A DNA stretch of 64,000 nucleotides, taken from Trileptium ribeirensis. Its lineage: Eukaryota > Nematoda > Enoplea > Enoplida > Thoracostomopsidae. How positions within the stretch are numbered: position 1 is the stretch's first letter; each line of letters starts with the position of its first letter. The position numbers and the translations under genes were made by a program. The DNA lies in the NCBI GenBank assembly GCA_030248225.1, contig JASANE010009866.1, positions 1 through 64,000 of the forward strand, written 5' to 3'. A model generated the notes under the pieces. The model was not told where the DNA came from. It saw only the letters and a list, made by a program, of their open reading frames with translations, and did no database searches. This document shows positions 46,843 through 54,659 of this stretch, piece by piece.

Positions 46843-49595
46843 CATGTCGTAACGAGCAACCAACACGCGTCGAAGTTCCAAAACCCAATTCAACCCTCGA
46901 ATTTGGAAATCTTCATCGAATGCAACGGGCACCGTACGTCATCTATGCAGACTTCGAGTGTATCCTTCATCAAATAGATACATGTGACCCTCCTCCGTCA
47001 ACTTCGTATACCAACAACTATCAACGACATACACCATGTGGATATGGTTTAGTGGAAGCGTTTGGGTGTTGCGACGATAAGATGCAAGTTGGTGACTCGA
47101 TCATATACCGTGGCAATCACGTGGTAAAGAAGTTTCTACATAGCGTTCTAGAGCTTGCGACCCAATTCCAAGATCGTCATATGAGCAACCAACAATCAAT
47201 CGTTATGACCGACACAGATAGAATCAACTACAAGAACGCAGATAAGTGTTACTTATGCAATGGATGGATGAAAGCAGATGATAAGGCAAAGGATCATTGT
47301 CATCTATGCGGTCGGTATCGGGGAGCGGCTCACCTCAAATGCAACGTTGGTTATCGACTCAGTCGCGACGTTACGGTGTTATTCCGCAATCTTCGACGAT
47401 ACGATGGTCACTTAATAATGCAAGAAATCGGAACGGTATGTAAAGAGCAGGGACTCGAGGTGGAATGCATTGCAAAGGGTATGGAAGATTACATGACATT
47501 TTCAGTCAAACGCAAGGCAAAGAAAGCGAAAAGAGGGCAGCGCAGAAGTGGTAACGAATTCATTATCGAAGAAGTGGATTGTGATGATGACGATGATGAT
47601 GGATGTTGGGATGACGGAGTGGATGGTGTCGATTTTATACTTGGAAACGATGATAACGATGAGGAGGAGGATCAAATTGGATGGAAAATACGATTCGTTG
47701 ACTCAATTCAGTTTCTACCATCATCTCTTCAAACGCTCACCGATAACCTCAAGAAGAAAGATGTGGACGCGTTCAGAGCAATGAAGAAAGCTTTTGACGA
47801 ACAATTCGATCTTATGATGCGTAAAGGTGTATACCCGTACGAATACATGGATAGTGTGGATCGATTCAACGACACGGCACTTCCTCCGCAATCGGCATTT
47901 TACTCTTCGCTCAACGGCGACGGGATCAGCGATAAAGATTACCAACACGCACAATCAGTATGGAACGATATGGGGATCAACAACATGGGTGAATACCACG
48001 ATTTATATCTCAAGAGTGATGTTGTATTATTATGCGACGTATTTGAGAACTTTCGGCGATTTGGACTCGACAAGTATCAACTCGATCCGGTACACTATAT
48101 TACATTACCGAGTTTCGCGTGGGATGCATGTCTCAAGTTCACAGGTGTACGATTGGATCTCATCGATGACGCAGACATGTACTCATTTTTCGAAGAAGGG
48201 ATTCGCGGAGGAGTTTCAGTCATTTCTCACCGTTATGCGAAGGCGAATAACCCATACGTGGACGGTTATAATGCGTCTCGACCAAACAACTACATAATGT
48301 ACCTAGACGCAAACAATTTATATGGTTGGTCAATGGTACAGAAATTACCGTGTCACACATTCAAGTGGTTGACTCGTGAACAAATAGAGACAATTGATTG
48401 GACCACAGTGGATACGAACGGTGATACCGGCTACGTATTGGAAGTGGATTTGGAGTACCCGCACGAGCTACATGATCTCCACAACGACTACCCCCTTGCA
48501 CCGGAACGTCTCAAAATCACAGACAACATGCTTTCTCCATATTGTGCAAACATTAAGCAAACACTCAACGTCAGTAATGCAGAGGTGGAAAAGTTAGCAC
48601 CAAATCTCAACGACAAGCAGTGTTACAAACTACACATTCGAAATCTCCAACAGTATCTAAATCTAGGTCTCAAACTCACAAAGGTGCACCGTGTTGTATC
48701 ATTCTTTCAGTGGGCGTGGATGGAACCTTACATCACATTCAATACGCAAATGCGAAAGATGGCAGCAAGCGACTTTGAAAAGGATCTCTATAAATTGCTT
48801 AACAACGCGGTATTTGGTAAGACGATGGAGAACGTGCGGGGGTATGTCGACATTCATTTGGTCACGGACGAGCGACGCTACACCAAATTGGTGGCAAATC
48901 CTAGATATTCAATGTCATCGATCTTCAATGAAAACCTCGTAGCGGTTAAGATGCTTAGAAAGACGATCAATTTATGCAAACCAATTTACGTCGGATTTAC
49001 AGTTCTCGAACTTTCAAAGAATTTAATGTATGGATTTCATTACGGTTACATGAAGACAATATATGGCAATCGATGTCGACTTCTTTTCACCGACACGGAT
49101 TCACTTTGCTACCAAGTGGAAACGGATAACATTTACGACGACATGGCAGGAAATGCATCATTCTTCGATACCAGCGACTACCCAACAGAACACCCATTAT
49201 ATTCAACAGTTAACAAGAAGGTGTTGGGCAAGATGAAGGATGAGACAGCAGGGGTTGCGATTGAGGAATTCGTCGGGTTGCGTTCGAAGATGTATAGCTT
49301 CATGTGTGGGGGTAATGAGAAGAAGCGTGCAAAGGGTGTAAAGAAATGTGTCGTTAAGCAGGAAATCAAGCATGAAAACTACACGGAAACATTATTGAAC
49401 AGCGGAACGCTACGTCACAAAATGAATTTAATTCGATCAAATAAACATATATTAAACACAGTGACTATAAACAAAACTAGTCTATCAGCATACGACGACA
49501 AACGGTATATCTTGAATGATGGAATTGAGTCATATGCGTACGGACATAAGGATATTGATTTTATAAATTTGTTGAATGAAATGTATAATGGTTAA
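46843..49595 (+). CDS. polB: Protein-primed family B DNA polymerase (Polinton type)
   Basis: This is the replicative polymerase of the element. The order of motifs is as expected: ExoI (YADFECIL, about 46950), a zinc-binding HNH/endonuclease VII-like insert with two CxxC pairs ending GAAHLKCN (47247-47345), a second exonuclease region (RNLRRYDGHLI), an Asp/Glu-rich insert (47560-47680), palm motif A (YLDANNLYGWS, about 48300), motif B (NNAVFGKTMENVR, about 48810) and motif C (FTDTDSL, about 49087). The frame is open for more than 900 codons to a TAA at 49595. Its first apparent start is a GTG at 46794 in a frame without homology, so the true start lies upstream in the broken N-terminal part. 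A poly(A) signal follows at 49623. No TCTTAAAAAGG motif was seen upstream, which fits an early gene. Confidence 0.95.
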
Positions 49596-49622
49596 TTGTG
49601 TATTATGTGTTATATGTTATTC

Positions 49623-49628
49623 AATAAA
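49623..49628 (+). terminator. Poly(A) signal after polB
   Basis: AATAAA 28 bp after the polymerase stop, before the promoter motif of the integrase gene. It implies separate termination of the polymerase transcript. Confidence 0.6.
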
Positions 49629-49716
49629 ACTATAAATACAAAATCAGTGTTCGCGTTGATTAATTCAGAGCTGATAGGAACTACCTGCGCATCCTTAGCG
49701 GTGTTAAACATGCAGG

Positions 49717-49727
49717 TCTTAAAAGGA
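49717..49727 (+). promoter_or_regulatory. TCTTAAAAGGA motif before the integrase gene
   Basis: Copy with one A fewer; 26 nt between the motif end and the ATG at 49754. Confidence 0.7.
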
Positions 49728-49753
49728 ATCTATTTGTGTTTCTATGTATTGCA

Positions 49754-50815
49754 ATGGATGAGAAGTTGAAAGCAATTTATTACGACCCCACCAACATTGC
49801 GGGGTTCTCTACAGCACCTAAATTATACGTAGAGGCTCGAAAGCTTGGTGTTAAAGCTACTCTAACACAAGTACGGGATTGGTTACGTGGTCAGGAAACT
49901 TATACTCTACACAAACCCCGAAGACTTAGGTTCAAGCGACGACGCACAGTTGTGAAAGGATTGCGTGATCTTTTTCAAGCAGATTTAGCAGATATTTCCA
50001 GTCTAGGAAAACACAACGATGGTTACAAGTACTTGCTTGTTGTGATTGATTGTTTTTCAAAGTACGCATGGGTGGTTCCCGTAAAGAACAAGACAGCACC
50101 CGTGATTTTAGAAGCACTTAAAGCAGTAATTGAAAGCAATAAACCAGAAAATTTTCAAACTGATAACGGTAAAGAGTTTGTAAATAGTTTAGTTTACGAG
50201 TACTGCAAGAGTAAAGGCATTAACGCATACACTGCAAAGAATAAAGAAACAAAAGCAAGTATGGCGGAACGATTCATACGCACTCTTAAGGTTAAAATAT
50301 ACAAGTTTCTAACAGCAAAGAACACCAAGCGATATATAGATAACCTTCAGTCAATTGTTGATAGTTACAATAACACAGAAAATCGCTATGGATATGTCCC
50401 CTCGGAAGTGTCAGAGAATAATGAAGATGATATTCGAGAAAAATTATTTCCAGCGCGAGATATTGAGGTACGATACAAATTTCAAATTGGCGATAATGTA
50501 CGTATTTCTAAAGAGCGTTTACCCTTTGAACGTGGTTTTAATCAATTATGGTCACGAGAAGTGTTTACCGTCAATGAACAGTTCCCTCATAACCCACCGG
50601 TATACCAAATTGTTGATGCTAATAATGAAGTTATACTTGGTAAATTTTATGCGCAAGAGATGCAAAAGGTCAAAATTTTAGACGATACATACAAGATTGA
50701 GAAGGTAATACGCAAACGTAAGACAAAGAGGGGTAGGGAATACTGGGTAAAGTGGCTCGGATACCCCAACACCATGAATTCATGGGTACACGAAAAAGAC
50801 CTACACCCTATTTAG
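49754..50815 (+). CDS. int: Polinton integrase (D,D35E) with C-terminal chromodomain
   Basis: 353 residues. It catalyses 3' processing and strand transfer of the element ends in the nucleus. Catalytic residues are visible as D77 (QADLADI), D137 (FQTDNGKEF) and E172 (KASMAERF). The last two are exactly 35 apart, the retroviral/Polinton D,D35E spacing. The basic N-terminal third (RRLRFKRRRTVVKG) is typical of Polinton integrases. Residues from about 313 to the end (KVIRKRKTKRGREYWVKWLG..NSWV) form a chromodomain with its aromatic residues in place, a module thought to direct integration to methylated-histone chromatin. The ATG at 49754 was chosen over an upstream in-frame GTG because this is a eukaryotic gene and the promoter motif lies 26 nt before it. 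The frame is intact. Confidence 0.95.
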   Translation: MDEKLKAIYYDPTNIAGFSTAPKLYVEARKLGVKATLTQVRDWLRGQETYTLHKPRRLRFKRRRTVVKGLRDLFQADLADISSLGKHNDGYKYLLVVIDCFSKYAWVVPVKNKTAPVILEALKAVIESNKPENFQTDNGKEFVNSLVYEYCKSKGINAYTAKNKETKASMAERFIRTLKVKIYKFLTAKNTKRYIDNLQSIVDSYNNTENRYGYVPSEVSENNEDDIREKLFPARDIEVRYKFQIGDNVRISKERLPFERGFNQLWSREVFTVNEQFPHNPPVYQIVDANNEVILGKFYAQEMQKVKILDDTYKIEKVIRKRKTKRGREYWVKWLGYPNTMNSWVHEKDLHPI

Positions 50816-51148
50816 GTACAGAATAGGGGTACATTGGGATACAAACAGAGATAATGGGTACAGAATAGGGCACACAGGGGTACAGAATAGGGCACACAGG
50901 GGTACAGAATAGGGGTACACAGGGGTACAGAATAGGGTTACAAAACGTACAGGTGGGGATTTACTGGGGTACAGGATAAGGGTACATGGGTACAAAGCGT
51001 ACCTGTACGGTTACAGAATAGGGGTACATGGGTATAGAATAGGGGCACACAGGGGGACAGAATAGGGGTACATGGGTACATAATAGGGCTACACAGGGGT
51101 ACAGAATAGGGGTACATGGGTACAGAGTGGGGTTACACAGGGATACAA
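50816..51148 (+). repeat. Tandem GGGTACAGAATAGG minisatellite between int and ATPase genes
   Basis: About 15 degenerate units of about 22 bp (GGGGTACAGAATAGGGGTACA with CACA/CATG variants) fill the whole gap between the integrase stop and the ATPase promoter motif. It is G-rich and C-poor on the plus strand. It begins directly at the integrase stop codon. Non-coding on the plus strand; the minus-strand Tyr/Pro/Cys-rich frames are translations of the repeat. Confidence 0.9.
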
Positions 51149-51151
51149 ATG

Positions 51152-51163
51152 TCTTAAAAAGGA
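51152..51163 (+). promoter_or_regulatory. TCTTAAAAAGGA motif before the ATPase gene
   Basis: Full-length copy; 22 nt between the motif end and the ATG at 51186. Confidence 0.75.
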
Positions 51164-51185
51164 ACAATTGGTAACCTTTGTAATC

Positions 51186-51950
51186 ATGGATCATGTATGC
51201 GTCAACTGCAATCGTACCTATACTTCTCGTCAGCATTTGCATAGACATAAGAAAACTTGTAGACCTCAACCGAAAACTATATCACCAGTTTGTCAAGTTA
51301 GTATTGAAGCTTCTAATTCTAGTAGCGATAAAGTACTATTACCTTTGGAATTACCCTTCACATGCGTAGTAAGCGGTCAAACAGGTAGCGGTAAAACTCA
51401 ATGGATCTACCGATTATTGAAACATGGACTATTTGATCAACCAGTGAATAAAATTTTGTATTGTTACAGTATATTTCAAGATATTTATGGTAAAATGATG
51501 AAAGAAATACCAAACTTAGAATTGTACGAAGGCATACCCACAGAGTTTCCTACTGGTAATGGACACACAATTTGTATACTTGACGACTTGATGATCGAGG
51601 CAGCAAATGATAAAAAGCTTGCAGCAGCATTCTCTAAAATGCGACACAACAGGCTCAGTACGATATTTGTAACCCAAAACTTGTACCATGAAGGCAAATA
51701 TATGCGAACAATCACCCGCAATGCTCAGTATATGGTTTTGTTTCCCAACTTTAGAGATCAGTCAATGATACATACCTTGGGTAGGCAAATGTGGCCTTCT
51801 AAACCAAATTTTCTCTCTAGTGCATTTGAGCAAGCAACAAGTGAACCATATGGTTATTTGTTTCTTGATTTGAAACCAGCAACTGAAAATATATTGAGGG
51901 TACGACAATGTATATTCCCCGACGATGAGCAGTTGTTTGTATATTCTTAA
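51186..51950 (+). CDS. Packaging ATPase (FtsK/HerA, A32-like) fused to an N-terminal zinc finger
   Basis: 254 residues. The A32-type ATPase drives viral DNA into the capsid. Walker A is GQTGSGKT (residues 64-71), Walker B is TICILDD (about 128-134), and a downstream STIFVTQN segment corresponds to the sensor region. Unusually, residues 5-25 (C5, C8, H21, C25) form a Cx2Cx12Hx3C zinc-finger pattern before the ATPase domain. The usual Polinton ATPase is about 220-250 residues, so the finger is part of a normal-length protein rather than a large fusion. The ATG at 51186 was preferred to the upstream TTG. The stop codon TAA is formed by the next promoter motif. The frame is intact. Confidence 0.9.
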   Translation: MDHVCVNCNRTYTSRQHLHRHKKTCRPQPKTISPVCQVSIEASNSSSDKVLLPLELPFTCVVSGQTGSGKTQWIYRLLKHGLFDQPVNKILYCYSIFQDIYGKMMKEIPNLELYEGIPTEFPTGNGHTICILDDLMIEAANDKKLAAAFSKMRHNRLSTIFVTQNLYHEGKYMRTITRNAQYMVLFPNFRDQSMIHTLGRQMWPSKPNFLSSAFEQATSEPYGYLFLDLKPATENILRVRQCIFPDDEQLFVYS

Positions 51951-51956
51951 AAAGGA
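51945..51956 (+). promoter_or_regulatory. TCTTAAAAAGGA motif overlapping the ATPase stop
   Basis: Full-length copy; its TAA is the ATPase stop codon. It lies 22 nt before the ATG at 51979. Confidence 0.75.
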
Positions 51957-51978
51957 TAAAGATTTCTAAATATTTAAA

Positions 51979-52254
51979 ATGTCTCGAAATATTGAGCGTA
52001 ATTTACCCGCTTTGCAGTTTCTTGGTGGATCATCGTCTAAAGTTGTTTCAGCTGTCATCAAAGTAGCACCCATATCTCTACTTCACACATTCGCGGAGAT
52101 TGCATATAACATAGTACAAAACACCAAAACCAAACGTAAAGTTCTTAAAAGCATTGCAAACAGACGGATTTCGGCTTCAAGAAAGAAAAAGTTGCTTAAA
52201 CCTACTGTTGTAAAATATTTAATTAATTATTTCAACAAGCATTATGGCACGTAA
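51979..52254 (+). CDS. Small basic Polinton protein, unknown function
   Basis: 91 residues, ATG 22 nt after a promoter motif. It has a hydrophobic/amphipathic middle (VVSAVIKVAPISLLHTFAEIAY) and a very basic C-terminal half (KTKRKVLKSIANRR.., ASRKKKLLK). Size and position, between the ATPase and the next conserved gene, fit a small virion or DNA-binding protein. No family is recognised. The 3' end overlaps the next gene by 11 nt, so both are probably made from one transcript. Confidence 0.7.
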   Translation: MSRNIERNLPALQFLGGSSSKVVSAVIKVAPISLLHTFAEIAYNIVQNTKTKRKVLKSIANRRISASRKKKLLKPTVVKYLINYFNKHYGT

Positions 52255-52663
52255 AATGGCGGTGGTACCAGTAAGTTGGCTAGATGTCATGAAAAATGGT
52301 GGGCTGCAGGATAAAGTACCAGTTAGAAATGAAGTAACTGTTTACGAAACAAAGGAAAAACCAGACTTGTCACTCATGTTTCCTAAAAATTTACGAAATA
52401 AAGCTAAATTAATGTTAAGCAATATAAAAGATTTAAAGTTGAATGATAACAACCAAGTGATTTACCCAGATAAAACTGTTGGTTCCAACATATTTGATTT
52501 GGTCAAGTACTTTGTATCAGATGTTAACTTTTCACCCCCTCGACCTCTTGACTCCGACAAATTTGAAACGCTACTAGGCAGTGTACCCCTATCAGCATTT
52601 GGGAGGGGTAGAAAAAGTAGAGCTGTGGAACATAAAACTAAATGGAGAACACTTTATTCTTAA
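52244..52663 (+). CDS. Conserved Polinton protein of unknown function
   Basis: 139 residues, starting ATG at 52244 inside the end of the previous gene; there is no promoter motif of its own. The central part (NKAKLMLSNI.., then VIYPDKTVGSNIFDLVKY, then a Pro-containing segment) resembles, from memory, a small protein present in many Polintons/adintoviruses with a KAKxLL...GSNIxDLV pattern. In those elements it is thought to be a virion-associated (PX/PY-type) protein. Function unknown. The stop codon is formed by the next promoter motif. Confidence 0.7.
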   Translation: MARKMAVVPVSWLDVMKNGGLQDKVPVRNEVTVYETKEKPDLSLMFPKNLRNKAKLMLSNIKDLKLNDNNQVIYPDKTVGSNIFDLVKYFVSDVNFSPPRPLDSDKFETLLGSVPLSAFGRGRKSRAVEHKTKWRTLYS

Positions 52664-52668
52664 AAAGG
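52658..52668 (+). promoter_or_regulatory. TCTTAAAAAGG motif overlapping a stop, distant from the next ATG
   Basis: Its TAA is the stop of the preceding gene. It is 149 nt before the next ATG (52818), far beyond the 18-27 nt seen at the other sites. A host-type promoter lies in between, so here the motif may act in 3' end formation or be a relic. Confidence 0.5.
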
Positions 52669-52697
52669 CATCAACCAATCAAAATCGAGCATACAAC

Positions 52698-52763
52698 TAT
52701 ATAAAGACGTGTATTTTCAAAAGCTGATCAGTCTTAGTTTTGCTTTCATTGAAATCGGTCGTG
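52698..52763 (+). promoter_or_regulatory. Arthropod-type core promoter (TATA, Inr, DPE) of the NADAR-TBP gene pair
   Basis: TATATAAA at 52698-52705; TCAGTC at 52728-52733, an arthropod initiator whose A+1 is 52730, 30 bp after the TATAAA start; and GGTCGTG beginning at 52757, exactly +28 from that A and a match to the downstream promoter element. All three elements sit at their canonical spacing. This is the only such arrangement I saw in the element. It suggests transcription by host Pol II and host TBP/TFIID at the start of infection or in the integrated state. Confidence 0.75.
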
Positions 52764-52817
52764 TTTTATTGTGCTCTCTTACGTTAGTTTTTACACTCAA
52801 CAACATTATTAAATAAC

Positions 52818-53321
52818 ATGGAACATACCAAATATTGTACAACAACCGACGGAACACCACTCGTCTTATTTCGTTCGGGATGGAGCGTGTTCAGCAACTT
52901 CAACATCGGGTGGATATTGATCAACGGTGTCAAGTACAATTGCGTGGAACAATGGTATCAAAGCGAAAAGGCGCGGTTCTTCAGCGACGACGAATCTCAT
53001 CAAGCGATAATGACGACTTTCAAACCGTCACAACAGAAGAAGATGGGTCGTCAGATCAAAAACTTCGATGCGGAGAAATGGTACGACAATGCGGCGTCAA
53101 TAATGAAAATGGGTCTCAAGGGGAAGTTTCAACAACAACCTCATGTGCGAGCGGCATTGATAGGAACGGAGCAAGCAATCATAGCGGAGGCGTCAGAGTG
53201 GGATCAGTATTGGGGTATTGGGATCAGCATCAACGACTCGGAAAGCAGAGACGTTTCTCAGTGGAAGGGGCAGAACATTTTGGGCGGACTTTGGATGGAT
53301 ATTCGAGACGAAGCGAAATAA
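52818..53321 (+). CDS. NADAR-domain protein (YbiA/DUF1768 family)
   Basis: 167 residues. NADAR proteins act on ADP-ribose chemistry; characterised members are N-glycosidases on riboflavin intermediates or remove ADP-ribose from guanine in DNA. The whole length matches the family: GWSVFSNF near the N-terminus (residues about 21-28), YNCVEQWYQSEKA (about 40-52), GRQIKNFD (about 77-84), KMGLKGKF (about 97-104), EASEWDQYWGIG (about 124-135) and WKGQNILGGLWMDIR (about 148-162). The frame is intact. It is followed after 5 nt by the TBP-like gene, so the two are probably one transcript from the TATA/Inr/DPE promoter upstream. A role in reversing host DNA or nucleotide ADP-ribosylation is plausible but inferred. 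Confidence 0.9.
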   Translation: MEHTKYCTTTDGTPLVLFRSGWSVFSNFNIGWILINGVKYNCVEQWYQSEKARFFSDDESHQAIMTTFKPSQQKKMGRQIKNFDAEKWYDNAASIMKMGLKGKFQQQPHVRAALIGTEQAIIAEASEWDQYWGIGISINDSESRDVSQWKGQNILGGLWMDIRDEAK

Positions 53322-53326
53322 CTAAT

Positions 53327-53835
53327 ATGGCAATAACAACGAACATTGGATGTAGGGTTGACTTGTTATATTTATCGTGTGAAATTGATAACTTTGATTA
53401 TGATATGCTTCGTTTCACAGGGGGTGTTTGGAAATTTAAACCTAGAGATACAGTATTATTGTTCTCAAATGGAAAGCTTGTATTAGTTGCTGTTAGGTCA
53501 GAATTTGAAGGAAAAGTTATATTAGATACAGTGAGAGTAATTTACATAAATTGGGTTATCAATCTTTTTCAGTACTTAAACCACACGTCGTTAATGTAGC
53601 TGGTTTACTAAGAAGTGGATTTAAAATAAACTTATCGCGTCTTTACGAGCAACTAAGAGGTACTTACCCCGTAATGTATGAAACCGAATTGCATAATAGC
53701 ATGAAACTCACCCTAAATAAAGGTATAGCTTTGATTTTCAGTAGTGGGAATGTAGTGATAACAGGTTGTAAATGTGTAAATGATTTTTATTTGTTGTGCA
53801 ATACATTGTATAATATTCTTAAAAGGCTTCAATAA
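53327..53835 (+). pseudogene. TATA-binding-protein-like gene, frameshifted
   Basis: The product has the two-repeat TBP plan. The first repeat starts NIGCRVDL and contains RFTGGVWKFKPRDT then VLLFSNGKLVLVAV. The second has the counterpart of the 'VGS..VKFPI.LE' segment (NVAGLLRSGFKINLSRLY) and then GIALIFSSGNVVITGCK and an ILK end. Both 'FSSGK-VVxTG'-type strands occupy the expected positions, and total length (about 170 residues) equals a TBP core. The two repeats are in different frames; the change falls at about 53543-53555, at the joint between them, so this copy is broken or has an assembly error. ATG at 53327, 5 nt after the NADAR stop. TBP-like proteins are known in large DNA viruses; I do not recall one as a standard Polinton gene. 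Probable role: promoter recognition for the element's own genes. Confidence 0.85.
53817..53826 (+). promoter_or_regulatory. TCTTAAAAGG motif before the minor capsid gene
   Basis: Copy with one A fewer, inside the last codons of the TBP-like frame; 25 nt between motif end and the ATG at 53852. AATAAA follows at 53831-53836. Confidence 0.7.
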
Positions 53836-53851
53836 AGTTTTATAATCAATC

Positions 53852-54465
53852 ATGGAAGTCGTCATTGTTTGTAACTTGAGCGAACCAGTTGTTGAGTTTC
53901 CGACAGCATTTTGTGCAACCAGGGTTAGAGTGATGGATATAGAGCTTCCCGATAGGTATGTAAACATACATGGAGGCACCGTTGAGTATTTTTCAAACAA
54001 ATCATGGAAACAATTTAAGGTTGAAAAAGGATACTATACAATTGATAATCTACTCTCATACCTAAACATTTTCAGTACCAGCATTGAGTTTACTGTCAAC
54101 CCATGCTGTGACATGGTTAGTGTATATTTGCTAGATAACGCAGAAATAAAATTATTTCCCGAAATTCAGGAGTTGTTTGGCTTCGAAAACCCTCACTTAA
54201 AGATGGAAGACACGCAGGGAATAAATGTGTGGATCTTGGAAGGTGCAAACCAAGCTTCCTTATGGGTTCCTTTGTAAAAGATCGATTAGTTAATGGAAGA
54301 TATAAACCATTGCTACATGTAATATCAGCACCCAAAAATACGATATCGTTAGACTTGAATAATTGTATGTTTAAAGTGCTGGGTTTTGAGGTCGTCGACT
54401 GTGAATTCAAACCAGTGGAGTATTTTCAAGGAGCAAAAATTATCATTCGGTTATATTTTTCATAA
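53852..54465 (+). pseudogene. Minor capsid (penton-like) protein gene, frameshifted
   Basis: The first part (53852-54277) is open for 141 codons and begins MEVVIVCNLSEP with alternating hydrophobic strands, DIELPDRY, and a LFGFENP segment. A second frame (about 54240-54465) continues with NGRYKPLLHVISAPKN and VEYFQGAKIIIRLYF. Together they have the length (about 200 residues) and late-strand pattern of the single-jelly-roll minor capsid protein that forms the vertices of Polinton-type capsids. The frame changes once at about 54235-54265. The position just upstream of the major capsid gene is the expected one. Whether it is a real mutation or a sequencing error cannot be told from one copy. 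Confidence 0.75.
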
Positions 54466-54467
54466 GT

Positions 54468-54479
54468 TCTTAAAAAGGA
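54468..54479 (+). promoter_or_regulatory. TCTTAAAAAGGA motif before the basic-protein gene
   Basis: Full-length copy, immediately after the minor capsid stop. It lies 18 nt before the ATG at 54498 (27 nt before the next in-frame ATG at 54507). Confidence 0.75.
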
Positions 54480-54497
54480 TTAATGTAAATAAAATAC

Positions 54498-54659
54498 ATG
54501 CTAAAAATGGCGCTACCTTTATGCTTCAATTTGTCAAAACAATTGGATGCAGTAGGATTCAAAAGCGTTAAGAAAAATGTAAAGAAGAAAAGTCTTAAAA
54601 AGGATCGTAAGAAGAAGAAAAGCAAACATGGCAAACGTATGCGGCGTCGAAAAACTTAA
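54498..54659 (+). CDS. Small, very basic protein (possible core/DNA-condensing protein)
   Basis: 53 residues from the ATG at 54498, or 50 from the in-frame ATG at 54507. The N-terminal third is neutral (ALPLCFNLSKQLD); the rest is almost entirely Lys/Arg (KKNVKKKSLKKDRKKKK, then KRMRRRK). It is preceded by its own promoter motif at the standard distance, which argues that it is a real gene. It overlaps the start of the major capsid gene in another frame (54628-54659), and the capsid promoter motif lies inside its coding sequence. By analogy with the basic core peptides of adenoviruses it may neutralise packaged DNA; that role is inference from charge and position. Confidence 0.75.
   Translation: MLKMALPLCFNLSKQLDAVGFKSVKKNVKKKSLKKDRKKKKSKHGKRMRRRKT
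54593..54604 (+). promoter_or_regulatory. TCTTAAAAAGGA motif before the major capsid gene
   Basis: Full-length copy, read as Ser-Leu-Lys-Lys-Asp codons of the basic protein; 23 nt between motif end and the ATG at 54628. Confidence 0.75.

Noticed and set aside
47548..48942. Additional plus-strand frames inside the polymerase gene
   Set aside because: Shadows of the polymerase frame; no independent signals.
50801..51269. Minus-strand Tyr/Pro/Cys-rich frames
   Set aside because: They are translations of the GGGTACAGAATAGG tandem repeat.
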